Source: JBGCDD01 sp045105075 | GTDB taxonomy: Bacteria > Pseudomonadota > Alphaproteobacteria > Rhodobacterales > Rhodobacteraceae | Length of the DNA stretch: 64,000 nucleotides | Assembly: GCA_045105075.1 (NCBI GenBank) | Contig: JBGCDD010000066.1 | Coordinates: 1-64,000, forward strand | Direction of reading: 5' to 3' | In this document: one piece after another, positions 31,769-39,280 of the stretch | Position numbering within the stretch: position 1 is the first letter of the stretch | Layout: every line of letters starts with the position of its first letter | Notes under the pieces: generated by a model | The model's input: the letters and a program-made list of their open reading frames with translations, nothing else | What the model was told of the DNA's origin: nothing | Database searches by the model: none | Made by a program: the position numbers and the translations under genes

Positions 31769-33268
31769 ATGACCACCGAAGTACGTGTCCCCACGCTGGG
31801 CGAATCCGTCACCGAAGCCACCGTTGCGACCTGGTTCAAGAAACCCGGTGATGCAGTGGCCGTTGACGAAATGCTGTGTGAATTGGAAACCGACAAGGTT
31901 ACTGTAGAAGTGCCTAGTCCAGCCACCGGCACGATGGGCGAAATCGTTGCAGGTGAGGGCGACACGGTTGGCGTGGACGCACTATTGGCCACAATCACGC
32001 AAGGCAAAGCAGCCGCTGCCCCTGCCAAAACCAAGCCAGCACCGGCTGCAGAAGGGTCCGGTTCGGTAGACGTAATGGTGCCAACGCTGGGCGAAAGCGT
32101 GACCGAAGCTACGGTTTCAACTTGGTTCAAGTCTGTGGGTGATGTCGTCGCGCAGGACGAAATGCTCTGTGAATTGGAAACTGACAAAGTAAGTGTCGAA
32201 GTTCCGGCTCCTGTCGCTGGAATATTGTCGGAAATCACGGCTGCGGAAGGCGCGACTGTTGGGGCCACATCCAAACTCGCCGTGCTTTCAAACATCGCGG
32301 GCGGCACTGCTGTGGTTTCTGGCAAAAGCGAAAAAGATGCGCCAGGCTCAGCAAAATCGAACGACATTGCCAACGCCCCTTCCGCTGAAAAAGCTATGGC
32401 CGCCGCTGGGCTCAGTGCGGACGCCGTAACCGGAACCGGGCGCGACGGTCGCATCATGAAAAATGATGTTCAAGCCGCATTGGAAAAAGGCGTCGCCCCA
32501 GCGCCTGCGGCGACTGTGCCCACCCCTTCGGCCCAAATTCCACGAGCGCCAATTCCAGCAGATGATGCCGCCCGGGAAGAGCGGGTAAAAATGACCCGTT
32601 TGCGCCAGACCATTGCACGACGGCTCAAAGACAGCCAAAATACGGCCGCAATGTTGACCACTTACAATGAGGTCGACATGACCGAAGTAATGGCTTTGCG
32701 CAAACAGTACAAAGACGAGTTCGAAAAGAAACATGGCGCGCGACTTGGGTTCATGTCGTTTTTCACCAAAGCTTGCTGCCATGCGCTCAAAGAAGTGCCA
32801 GAGGTCAATGCAGAAATCGACGGCACAGATATCGTCTACAAGAATTTCGTTCATATGGGCGTCGCGGCTGGCACCCCAACGGGTTTGGTTGTTCCGGTCA
32901 TTAGGGACGCAGATTCGATGTCATTTGCCGAAATCGAAAAAGCCATCGCAGAAAAGGGACGTCGCGCACGAGACGGGAAGCTGTCTATGGCGGAAATGCA
33001 AGGCGGCACTTTTACGCTGTCCAACGGCGGCGTTTACGGATCCTTGATGTCTTCCCCCATTTTGAATCCACCTCAATCCGGCATTCTGGGCATGCACAAA
33101 ATTCAAGATCGGCCCGTTGCACTGAATGGCGAAGTTGTCATCAGACCAATGATGTATCTGGCTCTGTCCTATGATCACCGCATTGTAGATGGCAAGGGCG
33201 CCGTTACTTTCTTGGTGCGCATAAAGGATGCACTTGAAGATCCTCGCCGCCTCTTGATGGACTTGTGA
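31769..33268 (+). CDS. sucB: Dihydrolipoyl succinyltransferase (E2o) with two lipoyl domains
   Basis: A 499-residue core of the 2-oxoglutarate dehydrogenase complex. There are two tandem lipoyl domains, each with CELETDKV; the lipoylated lysines are K43 and K140. Ala/Pro-rich linkers, a peripheral-subunit-binding domain (SAEKAMAAAGLSADAVTGTGRDGRI) and the catalytic domain, ending with DHRIVDG (H470), follow. Most enterobacterial SucB proteins have one lipoyl domain; two is common, I believe, in Rhodobacteraceae. The near-identity of the two domains suggests a duplication kept by selection or conversion. Confidence 0.97.
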   Translation: MTTEVRVPTLGESVTEATVATWFKKPGDAVAVDEMLCELETDKVTVEVPSPATGTMGEIVAGEGDTVGVDALLATITQGKAAAAPAKTKPAPAAEGSGSVDVMVPTLGESVTEATVSTWFKSVGDVVAQDEMLCELETDKVSVEVPAPVAGILSEITAAEGATVGATSKLAVLSNIAGGTAVVSGKSEKDAPGSAKSNDIANAPSAEKAMAAAGLSADAVTGTGRDGRIMKNDVQAALEKGVAPAPAATVPTPSAQIPRAPIPADDAAREERVKMTRLRQTIARRLKDSQNTAAMLTTYNEVDMTEVMALRKQYKDEFEKKHGARLGFMSFFTKACCHALKEVPEVNAEIDGTDIVYKNFVHMGVAAGTPTGLVVPVIRDADSMSFAEIEKAIAEKGRRARDGKLSMAEMQGGTFTLSNGGVYGSLMSSPILNPPQSGILGMHKIQDRPVALNGEVVIRPMMYLALSYDHRIVDGKGAVTFLVRIKDALEDPRRLLMDL

Positions 33269-33466
33269 TTGGCCTATCTCAACGAGCAAGCCCTAACCTG
33301 CACATCATGTCAGAGAACGGAAACAATCCAATGGGTTACGAGCTTTTCTCGCCACGAGAAACCGCGCCAAAAACAACGCAACCTACACAGAAGCAACGGT
33401 TGGCTCCGCCAACAAGACGTTTTGTGTTGCCCCAGCTGCGGCGCGGTTGTGCTGAGGCTGGCATGA
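33269..33466 (+). CDS. Small zinc-ribbon-like protein between sucB and the MAPEG gene
   Basis: A 65-codon ORF beginning with TTG immediately after the sucB stop. It has two CxxC pairs (CTSC at about 11-14 and CPSC at about 55-58) separated by a basic, Trp-containing middle, the pattern of a zinc ribbon. The start is weak, and no other start in this frame gives the first CxxC. The regular spacing of the two pairs and the operon position argue that it is real, but I cannot name a family. It may be a nucleic-acid-binding or structural mini-protein. Confidence 0.55.
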   Translation: MAYLNEQALTCTSCQRTETIQWVTSFSRHEKPRQKQRNLHRSNGWLRQQDVLCCPSCGAVVLRLA

Positions 33467-33500
33467 GACTTCGAAACACCCAGGCAAAATCACAATCAAC

Positions 33501-33920
33501 ATGGCACAAATGAGCCCGGAACTTTTCGCTTTGACTTGCGCCGCCTTGGTGCAGATCGCCCAGTTTGCATTGATGAGCGTCCCTGCAAATCTGGAGTTAG
33601 GCACCGCCAAAACACTGTCATCGCGGGATCCAAAAGATACGGGTGGCCCTCTGATTGATCAAGTCAGCCCCAGAACAGCCAGGTTATTTCGCGCGCTGGA
33701 CAATCACTTTGAAGCTTTGATTCTGTTTACAATTGCTTGCACCGTTGTCGTGCTATCAGAACAATCGACTCTTCTGACTCAAATTTGCGGTTGGATCTTT
33801 TTGGCTGCACGTATCGGCTACATCCCAGCTTATGCTTTCGGTCTCAATCCCTGGCGCAGCTTGATTTGGGCCGTCGGCTTTGTCGCAACCGTTGTCATGT
33901 TAGTGGCAGCGCTAGTTTAG
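33501..33920 (+). CDS. MAPEG family membrane protein
   Basis: A 139-residue protein with four predicted transmembrane helices. The MAPEG pattern is present: a polar first loop, then RTARLFRALDNHFEALILF, the family's RA-NH-E motif, and helices ending near VGFVATVVMLVAALV. Family members bind glutathione or act in eicosanoid metabolism in animals. Bacterial ones are mostly uncharacterised. It is part of the suc-lpd transcript unit by position. The start could also be the ATG 9 nt later. Confidence 0.85.
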   Translation: MAQMSPELFALTCAALVQIAQFALMSVPANLELGTAKTLSSRDPKDTGGPLIDQVSPRTARLFRALDNHFEALILFTIACTVVVLSEQSTLLTQICGWIFLAARIGYIPAYAFGLNPWRSLIWAVGFVATVVMLVAALV

Positions 33921-33952
33921 TGCTTCCTCTTGCTTCAAATATCCCGGGGGGA

Positions 33953-33982
33953 CGCCCGCAGGGCGGCGGGGGCAGCGCCCCC
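33953..33982 (+). repeat. GC-rich double-hairpin intergenic element
   Basis: Two small perfect hairpins stand back to back: CGCCC-GCA-GGGCG (33953-33965) and GGGGGC-AGC-GCCCCC (33968-33982), preceded by ATATCCCGGGGGG. Elements starting with an AAATATCCCGGGG-like sequence and ending in a GGGGGC-AGC-GCCCCC hairpin are, from memory, frequent between genes in Roseobacter genomes. Here it lies between the MAPEG gene and lpdA and may set relative mRNA levels. Confidence 0.6.
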
Positions 33983-34013
33983 TTCCTCGGCACAAATCCA
34001 AAGGATCTGAACA

Positions 34014-35402
34014 ATGGCACATTATGACGTTATCATCATTGGCTCCGGCCCAGGCGGCTATGTCTGCGCCATCCGTTGTGCACAACTGGGCCTAAAAACC
34101 GCTTGCGTCGAAGGCAGAGACACTCTGGGCGGCACTTGTCTCAACGTCGGCTGCATCCCCAGCAAAGCTCTGCTTCACGCCAGCCATATGCTGCACGAGG
34201 CAGAGCATAATTTTGCGGCGATGGGCTTGAAAGGCAAAAGCCCATCGGTCGATTGGAAACAAATGCTGGCCTACAAAGACGATACCATCGGCCAAAACAC
34301 AAAGGGTATCGAATTTCTGTTCAAAAAGAACAAGATTGATTGGATCAAGGGCTGGGCAAGCATTCCAGCCGCCGGGCAGGTTCAGGTTGGCACAACCCAG
34401 TATACCGCCAAGGCCATCATTATTGCATCAGGTTCCGAACCTGCTTCGCTAACGGGCGTTAGCGTCGATGAAAAAATCGTTGTGACCTCGACCGGTGCGT
34501 TAGAATTGTCGAAAATACCCAAGAAACTGGCAGTGATTGGCGCTGGCGTGATTGGTTTGGAACTGGGCAGTGTCTATGCGCGCCTTGGCTCTGAGGTCAG
34601 CGTCATTGAATTCCTCGATGACATTACCCCTGGAATGGACGCCGAAGTCCAAAAAACATTTCAAAAGATTCTAAAAAAACAAGGCATTTCGTTCATCATG
34701 GGCGCCGCCGTGCAAAAAACTGAGGCGACCAAGACCAAGGCCAAAGTCCATTACAAAATGCGAAAAGACGAAAGCGAACACAGTCTGGACGCCGATGTGG
34801 TGCTAGTCGCCACAGGGCGTAAACCCTTCACAGACGGCCTTGGTCTTTCCGAACTGGGCATCGAACAAAGTCCAAGGGGGCAGATAAAAGTTGGCAAAGA
34901 TTGGCAAACAAACATCGAAGGGATCTATGCCATTGGTGATTGCATTGACGGCCCAATGTTGGCGCACAAAGCCGAAGATGAGGGCATGGCTGCAGCAGAA
35001 CAGGTCGCAGGCAAGCATGGGCACGTCAATTATGGCGTGATTCCAGGGGTGATTTACACACATCCAGAAGTTGCAAATGTGGGCGAAACCGAAGAGTCGC
35101 TCAAAGCCGCAGGGCGGGCTTACAAGGTGGGCAAGTTTTCATTCATGGGCAACGGGCGCGCAAAAGCCAATTTTGCAGCGGACGGTTTCGTAAAAATCCT
35201 GGCCGACAGCGCCAGCGATCGGATTCTAGGTGCCCATATCATCGGCCCCGGAGCTGGCGATCTCATTCACGAGGTTTGTGTCGCAATGGAATTTGGCGCC
35301 TCCGCCGAAGATCTGGCAATGACCTGTCATGCGCACCCAACCTATTCCGAAGCCGTGCGCGAGGCCGCTCTGGCCTGTGGCGACGGTCCGATCCATATGT
35401 AA
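34014..35402 (+). CDS. lpdA: Dihydrolipoyl dehydrogenase (E3)
   Basis: A 462-residue FAD-dependent disulfide oxidoreductase that reoxidises dihydrolipoamide of the 2-oxoglutarate and related dehydrogenase complexes. GSGPGGYVCA binds FAD. GGTCLNVGCIPSK holds the redox Cys pair (C42, C47). GAGVIGLELGSVYARLG binds NAD. The C-terminal CHAHPTYSE provides the catalytic His-Glu pair. It completes the E1-E2-E3 set with sucA and sucB. Confidence 0.97.
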   Translation: MAHYDVIIIGSGPGGYVCAIRCAQLGLKTACVEGRDTLGGTCLNVGCIPSKALLHASHMLHEAEHNFAAMGLKGKSPSVDWKQMLAYKDDTIGQNTKGIEFLFKKNKIDWIKGWASIPAAGQVQVGTTQYTAKAIIIASGSEPASLTGVSVDEKIVVTSTGALELSKIPKKLAVIGAGVIGLELGSVYARLGSEVSVIEFLDDITPGMDAEVQKTFQKILKKQGISFIMGAAVQKTEATKTKAKVHYKMRKDESEHSLDADVVLVATGRKPFTDGLGLSELGIEQSPRGQIKVGKDWQTNIEGIYAIGDCIDGPMLAHKAEDEGMAAAEQVAGKHGHVNYGVIPGVIYTHPEVANVGETEESLKAAGRAYKVGKFSFMGNGRAKANFAADGFVKILADSASDRILGAHIIGPGAGDLIHEVCVAMEFGASAEDLAMTCHAHPTYSEAVREAALACGDGPIHM

Positions 35403-35413
35403 CCAAGTGCAGC

Positions 35414-35438
35414 GCCCGCACTACCACATGGTGCGGGC
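35414..35438. terminator. Weak stem-loop between convergent lpdA and PNPOx-like gene
   Basis: An 8-bp stem, GCCCGCAC / GTGCGGGC, with a 9-nt loop lies 12 nt after the lpdA stop and runs into the end of the convergent coding region. No T tract follows, so this is a tentative terminator. Confidence 0.35.
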
Positions 35439-36023
35439 CGCACGGGCATCCCAGGCGTTGTCGTAAGGCGCGCCGCCCTCTTCGCCATCGGTCATTTCCG
35501 CGAGGATCGCGCCAGGTGTCGGCAAATCCGCGCTATCGTCGCGTGCCCAGAGATCAGCGCGGATCAGAGCGCGCGCGCATTGCGTGTAGATTTCTTTGAT
35601 CGCAATAACGATCACCGTTGTCGGCAAACGCCCGTTCTTTTCAAAACGCGCGCGCAAATCATCATCAATGCTGAGCTCCGCTCGCCCATTCACCCGGACC
35701 GCCGTATTGGAGCCGGGCACCAAAAACAACAATGACGCACGCCCGTCGGAAACGATATTTCGCAACGAATCCAGACGGTTGTTTCCACGCCAATCGGGTA
35801 TTGCCAGATGCCCCGGATCAAGCTCTAGCACCACCGCGCCGTCATCTCCGCGCGGACTGCCATCGGTGCCGTCCGGGCCAACCGTGCTCAGCAAGCAAAA
35901 CCGAGAGGTCATGATCCAACTCCGATAGAGCGGCGTCATCTGCCGGGCCACTTTGCGCAAGGCCGGCGCACCGGGTGTTCCATAGAGCGCTTCGAGTTTG
36001 GCTATTGTGTCCACCGCAGTCAT
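35421..36023 (-). CDS. Pyridoxamine 5'-phosphate oxidase-fold flavoprotein
   Basis: A 200-residue protein of the MSMEG_1061/PNPOx-like FMN-binding split-barrel group. The strands RFCLLSTVGPDGTDGSPRGD, VLELDPGHLAIPDWRGNNRLDSLRNI and ASLLFLVPGSNTAVRVNGRAEL are diagnostic for the general stress/PNPOx-like family. The enzymatic reaction is unknown; family members often bind FMN, heme or F420. Not the biosynthetic PdxH. The start overlaps the plsC stop by 4 bp. Confidence 0.87.
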   Translation of the reverse strand: MTAVDTIAKLEALYGTPGAPALRKVARQMTPLYRSWIMTSRFCLLSTVGPDGTDGSPRGDDGAVVLELDPGHLAIPDWRGNNRLDSLRNIVSDGRASLLFLVPGSNTAVRVNGRAELSIDDDLRARFEKNGRLPTTVIVIAIKEIYTQCARALIRADLWARDDSADLPTPGAILAEMTDGEEGGAPYDNAWDARAARTMW

Positions 36024-36742
36024 TGCACCTCAAACCCTGCTTCGCGCATCAGCTCATTCGATTTGGCCTCAACCCGGCTTTCCAACTCTTCCAGAAACGT
36101 CTCGCGGTCCAGCCCGGGTGCCATAGGATCCATAAATTCCACAACAGCCACGCCAGGATAGCGCATGATGCCCTTGCGGGGCCACAGCACGCCAACATTG
36201 ACCGCAACCGGAACGCAGGGCTGGTTAAGTTGTTCATAAAGAACACCGGTACCTATCTTGTAAGGCATCTTGGCGCCCGGTTTCACACGTGTGCCTTGCG
36301 AATAGATGATCAACTGGCCGGCTTCCTGAACACCCGCTTTGACATCTTCGACCATCTTGTCGATCGCGGCGCCGCGTTTGCCTCGGTCGACAGCCACACA
36401 ATCGAGCAGCCGCGCGTATTGACCCACAACCGGCGTGTAGAGAATTTCCTTTTTCATGATGAACTTAGCAGTCGGCAGCGCCGTGAAGATCATCATGATG
36501 TCCAAAAACGACTGATGCTTGGCGGCAATCAGCGCTTCGCCTTGTGGCGGCGTGCCGCGCACTTCAACGCGGATGCCAACCATCCAGCGCGCACTCCAGA
36601 ACACATAGCGCGAATAGGTTTTGCAACAGGCCCGCGCCCCCGCCTTACTGAACAGGGCCCAGGGCGCAAAAGCCAGCCCGATCAATGGCATAGCAACATA
36701 AATCTGTGCTACAAACAGCAAAGATCGCACAGCTTGCAGCAT
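36020..36742 (-). CDS. plsC: 1-acyl-sn-glycerol-3-phosphate acyltransferase
   Basis: A 240-residue inner-membrane enzyme that acylates lysophosphatidic acid. An N-terminal membrane helix (about 5-27) precedes the HQSFLD motif (HX4D). The usual FPEGT block is replaced by a YSQGTR segment, as in many alphaproteobacterial PlsC paralogues, and VPVAVNVGVLW follows. The start ATG at 36742 shares its A with the ftsX stop (TGATG). The longer open frame upstream is a shadow of ftsX. It may act on phospholipid or ornithine-lipid precursors. Confidence 0.88.
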   Translation of the reverse strand: MLQAVRSLLFVAQIYVAMPLIGLAFAPWALFSKAGARACCKTYSRYVFWSARWMVGIRVEVRGTPPQGEALIAAKHQSFLDIMMIFTALPTAKFIMKKEILYTPVVGQYARLLDCVAVDRGKRGAAIDKMVEDVKAGVQEAGQLIIYSQGTRVKPGAKMPYKIGTGVLYEQLNQPCVPVAVNVGVLWPRKGIMRYPGVAVVEFMDPMAPGLDRETFLEELESRVEAKSNELMREAGFEVQ

Positions 36743-37641
36743 CACGTGACCCCTTTCAATGTGCGCCGTGCAGCAATCCAAGTGGCCGCAAATGCCACAC
36801 ACGCGCCGAGCAAAGGCACTAAGATTGGCAACAGCCAACCCATGCCCTGAAAGCCCAAGCCGGTCAGAAAGCCGCCCTCGTCCGAAGCAGACGGAAGCAA
36901 CGCAACGCCGATCATCCCGCACACCGCCCCGACACCGGCACCCAGAATTGCGCGCAGCGTAAAGCGGCGCACAAAAGCGCGCGCTATGTAAGTGTCGCGC
37001 GCACCGATCAAGCGCAGCACTTCGATGACTTGTGCGTTGGCCGACAACGCCGCATTGGCCGCCAGGGTGATCATTGCAGCCATCGCACCGCCAATCAAAA
37101 CCAAAGCAACAAAACCCAAACGTCGCAAACTTCCAGCTGCTTCCACCAGCGGGCGGCGCCAACGGGTGTGATCATCCAAAACCGCGCCCGGAACCTCGGC
37201 GCTCAGCCGCAACCTCAGACCTGCGGAGTCATAGCCCGGAGCGCCTTCGATCACTTCAATCAACTGCGGAATCGGCAAGCCTTCCAATGGCAAATCGCTA
37301 CCAAACCAAGGCGACAGAAGCGCCGCCTGCTCTTGGGTGGTCAGCGCGCGGGCGCTGGCAACCCCAGGTGTTTGTGACAAAATCAACAACGCAGCCTCGG
37401 TTTGCGCTGCCCGTTGATCTGGCGGAGCAGAAATGCGCAGTGTTGCGCTTTGGGCCAGTTCGTTGGCCCAGCGATCTGCCAGACGCCCGGCCGCCATCGA
37501 CAAAGCCAGCGCAAACACCGCCAAAAACGCCATCGCAGCCGAAGCAAAAACTGTCAGCTGCGCGGTAAAACCTGTGGGTGGCACCACCCGATCTGCTTGC
37601 GCATCACCCAGAAAAAAACTGCGAATATCGCCCGCGCTCAT
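36742..37641 (-). CDS. ftsX: Cell division ABC transporter permease-like protein FtsX
   Basis: A 299-residue inner-membrane protein with a cytoplasmic N-terminus, one helix at about 28-48, a periplasmic loop to about 170, and three more helices in the FtsX domain. With FtsE it transmits divisome signals to periplasmic amidase activators. The segment AQVIEVLRLIGARDTYIARAFVRRF is the conserved FtsX cytoplasmic loop. It overlaps both ftsE (4 bp) and plsC (1 bp). Confidence 0.93.
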   Translation of the reverse strand: MSAGDIRSFFLGDAQADRVVPPTGFTAQLTVFASAAMAFLAVFALALSMAAGRLADRWANELAQSATLRISAPPDQRAAQTEAALLILSQTPGVASARALTTQEQAALLSPWFGSDLPLEGLPIPQLIEVIEGAPGYDSAGLRLRLSAEVPGAVLDDHTRWRRPLVEAAGSLRRLGFVALVLIGGAMAAMITLAANAALSANAQVIEVLRLIGARDTYIARAFVRRFTLRAILGAGVGAVCGMIGVALLPSASDEGGFLTGLGFQGMGWLLPILVPLLGACVAFAATWIAARRTLKGVT

Positions 37642-38315
37642 AGATCCGCTCCGGCCAAATGCAGCTGTTTGTCCGAGATGCGCAGCACCCGTGCCTGAAC
37701 CTGGCTTTTGGCTGTGCGGATCAAGGCCAGGTCGTGGCTGGCAATCAAAACTGTCTTGCCCATTTTATTCAATTCGACCAGCAACTGCAGCAAACGCTGG
37801 GACATTTCCCAATCCACATTGCCCGTGGGTTCATCGGCCAACACAACATCGGGAGACATAATCAAAGCCCGCGCCAAAGCCGCGCGTTGCCGCTCGCCCC
37901 CAGAAAGTTCCGGTGGCAGCGCATCGGCGCGCCCCGACAAACCCACCCATTTCATCAACTCAGTCAGATTTGCGCTTTCCTGCGCCGCGTCGCGCCCAGA
38001 CACTGTCAGCGGCAGCGCGATGTTGTCGGCCAGTGGCAAATGATCCAGAAACCGGCAATCCTGATGCACTACGCCAATCCGGCGTCGCAAAAGCGCCATT
38101 TGGTCCCGGTCCAGCGTTTTCATATCTTTGTCAAAGGCCCGCACCATGCCGGATGTGGGCCGCAACGCGCCATAGCACAGTTTCATCAACGTGGTCTTAC
38201 CCGCGCCCGATGGTCCCGTCAGAAAGTAAAATGCGCCGGGCGACAACCGCACTGACACATCGCTCAGCAGCTCGCCACCGCCATAGCTATAGCCAACATT
38301 GTCCAGCTCGATCAC
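37638..38315 (-). CDS. ftsE: Cell division ATP-binding protein FtsE
   Basis: A 225-residue ABC ATPase. Walker A is GPSGAGK at 34-40. The signature is LSGGERQR, Walker B is VVLADEPTGNVD, and the switch His is in IASHDLAL. It partners FtsX in regulating septal peptidoglycan hydrolysis. It is the first gene of an ftsE-ftsX-plsC-PNPOx unit with overlapping junctions. A divergent zinc-ribbon membrane protein gene starts 183 bp away. Confidence 0.95.
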   Translation of the reverse strand: MIELDNVGYSYGGGELLSDVSVRLSPGAFYFLTGPSGAGKTTLMKLCYGALRPTSGMVRAFDKDMKTLDRDQMALLRRRIGVVHQDCRFLDHLPLADNIALPLTVSGRDAAQESANLTELMKWVGLSGRADALPPELSGGERQRAALARALIMSPDVVLADEPTGNVDWEMSQRLLQLLVELNKMGKTVLIASHDLALIRTAKSQVQARVLRISDKQLHLAGADL

Positions 38316-38497
38316 GTTTGCCCCCTGTGAACTAACGCCTTGTGCCCGACTGTAGGGGCAGTTTCAATGCCCTGAAAGCCACGGCTCGTGATGCATTGCG
38401 CCAGATTGGGCTTTTCGCCCTTTGCGGATGTGGACGAAATGCATATTGTCTGTGAAAAAGTTGAGACAAGCCAGTAGGTAAGATCGGGAGTGACCGC

Positions 38498-39271
38498 ATG
38501 CGATTGACGTGTCCAAACTGTGGAGCTCAGTACGAAGTCCCGGCCGAGGTGATCCCTGCCGAAGGGCGAGATGTGCAGTGTTCCAATTGCGGCGACACCT
38601 GGTTTCAGGCCCATGCGGACGCTCTGACTGAAGCGCCAGAGGTCGAAACCGTTGCAGAACCGGTCGACCCTGAGCTACTTGAAGACACGTTTGACGATGT
38701 GGATCTGCCCGAGCCAGAAGACGAGATCGACCACGCACCCGAGACGTCCGACCAGCAACAGCTTGACCCAGCGGTCGCAGATATTTTGCGCCAAGAGGCG
38801 GAATACGAAACCCGACTGCGTGCCAATGATGCGGGTGCAAGCCTGGAGAGTCAGGCTGATCTGGGGCTGGATGATCTGCCGGTTGACGAGGCCGAACGCC
38901 GCTCACGCGAGGCGCGCGATCGAATGGCACGGATGCGCGGTCAGGATGCCGAAGCCGAGACCGGATCGCGCCGGGGCTTGTTGCCCGATATCGAGGAAAT
39001 CAATTCAACACTGCGTGCGTCTGGCGAAGCCGTGGCACCCGCCGCAGTTGCTGCTACCGCTGCTGCCGTTCCGGTGCAACGCAGTGGATTCGCACGCGGA
39101 TTTCTGTTGATCGTGATTTTGGCGATCCTGCTGGTATTGCTCTATATTGGCGCGCCCGACATTGCCGCCGCCGTTCCGGCATTGGAAGGGCCATTGCAAT
39201 CCTATGTGGCCATCGTCGATCAAGCACGGGTGTGGTTGGACGGTGCCTTGGGCGGCATCGTCCCCAATTAA
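38498..39271 (+). CDS. Zinc-ribbon (MJ0042-type) single-pass membrane protein
   Basis: A 257-residue protein. The N-terminal zinc finger is MRLTCPNCGAQYEVPAEVIP with a second Cys pair in CSNCGDTW (C5, C8, C28, C31). A long acidic, probably disordered region (about 40-150) follows, then a basic patch and one transmembrane helix at about 205-222 (FLLIVILAILLVLLY). The C-terminus would be periplasmic. The family is common in alphaproteobacteria, usually beside ftsE, and uncharacterised; a regulatory or divisome-linked role is inferred from position only. Confidence 0.87.
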   Translation: MRLTCPNCGAQYEVPAEVIPAEGRDVQCSNCGDTWFQAHADALTEAPEVETVAEPVDPELLEDTFDDVDLPEPEDEIDHAPETSDQQQLDPAVADILRQEAEYETRLRANDAGASLESQADLGLDDLPVDEAERRSREARDRMARMRGQDAEAETGSRRGLLPDIEEINSTLRASGEAVAPAAVAATAAAVPVQRSGFARGFLLIVILAILLVLLYIGAPDIAAAVPALEGPLQSYVAIVDQARVWLDGALGGIVPN

Positions 39272-39280
39272 ATCACCCGA

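Noticed and set aside
33265..33513. 82-codon ORF in another frame across the zinc-ribbon ORF
   Set aside because: It lacks the paired CxxC motifs and overlaps both neighbours; the frame starting at 33269 is the better candidate.
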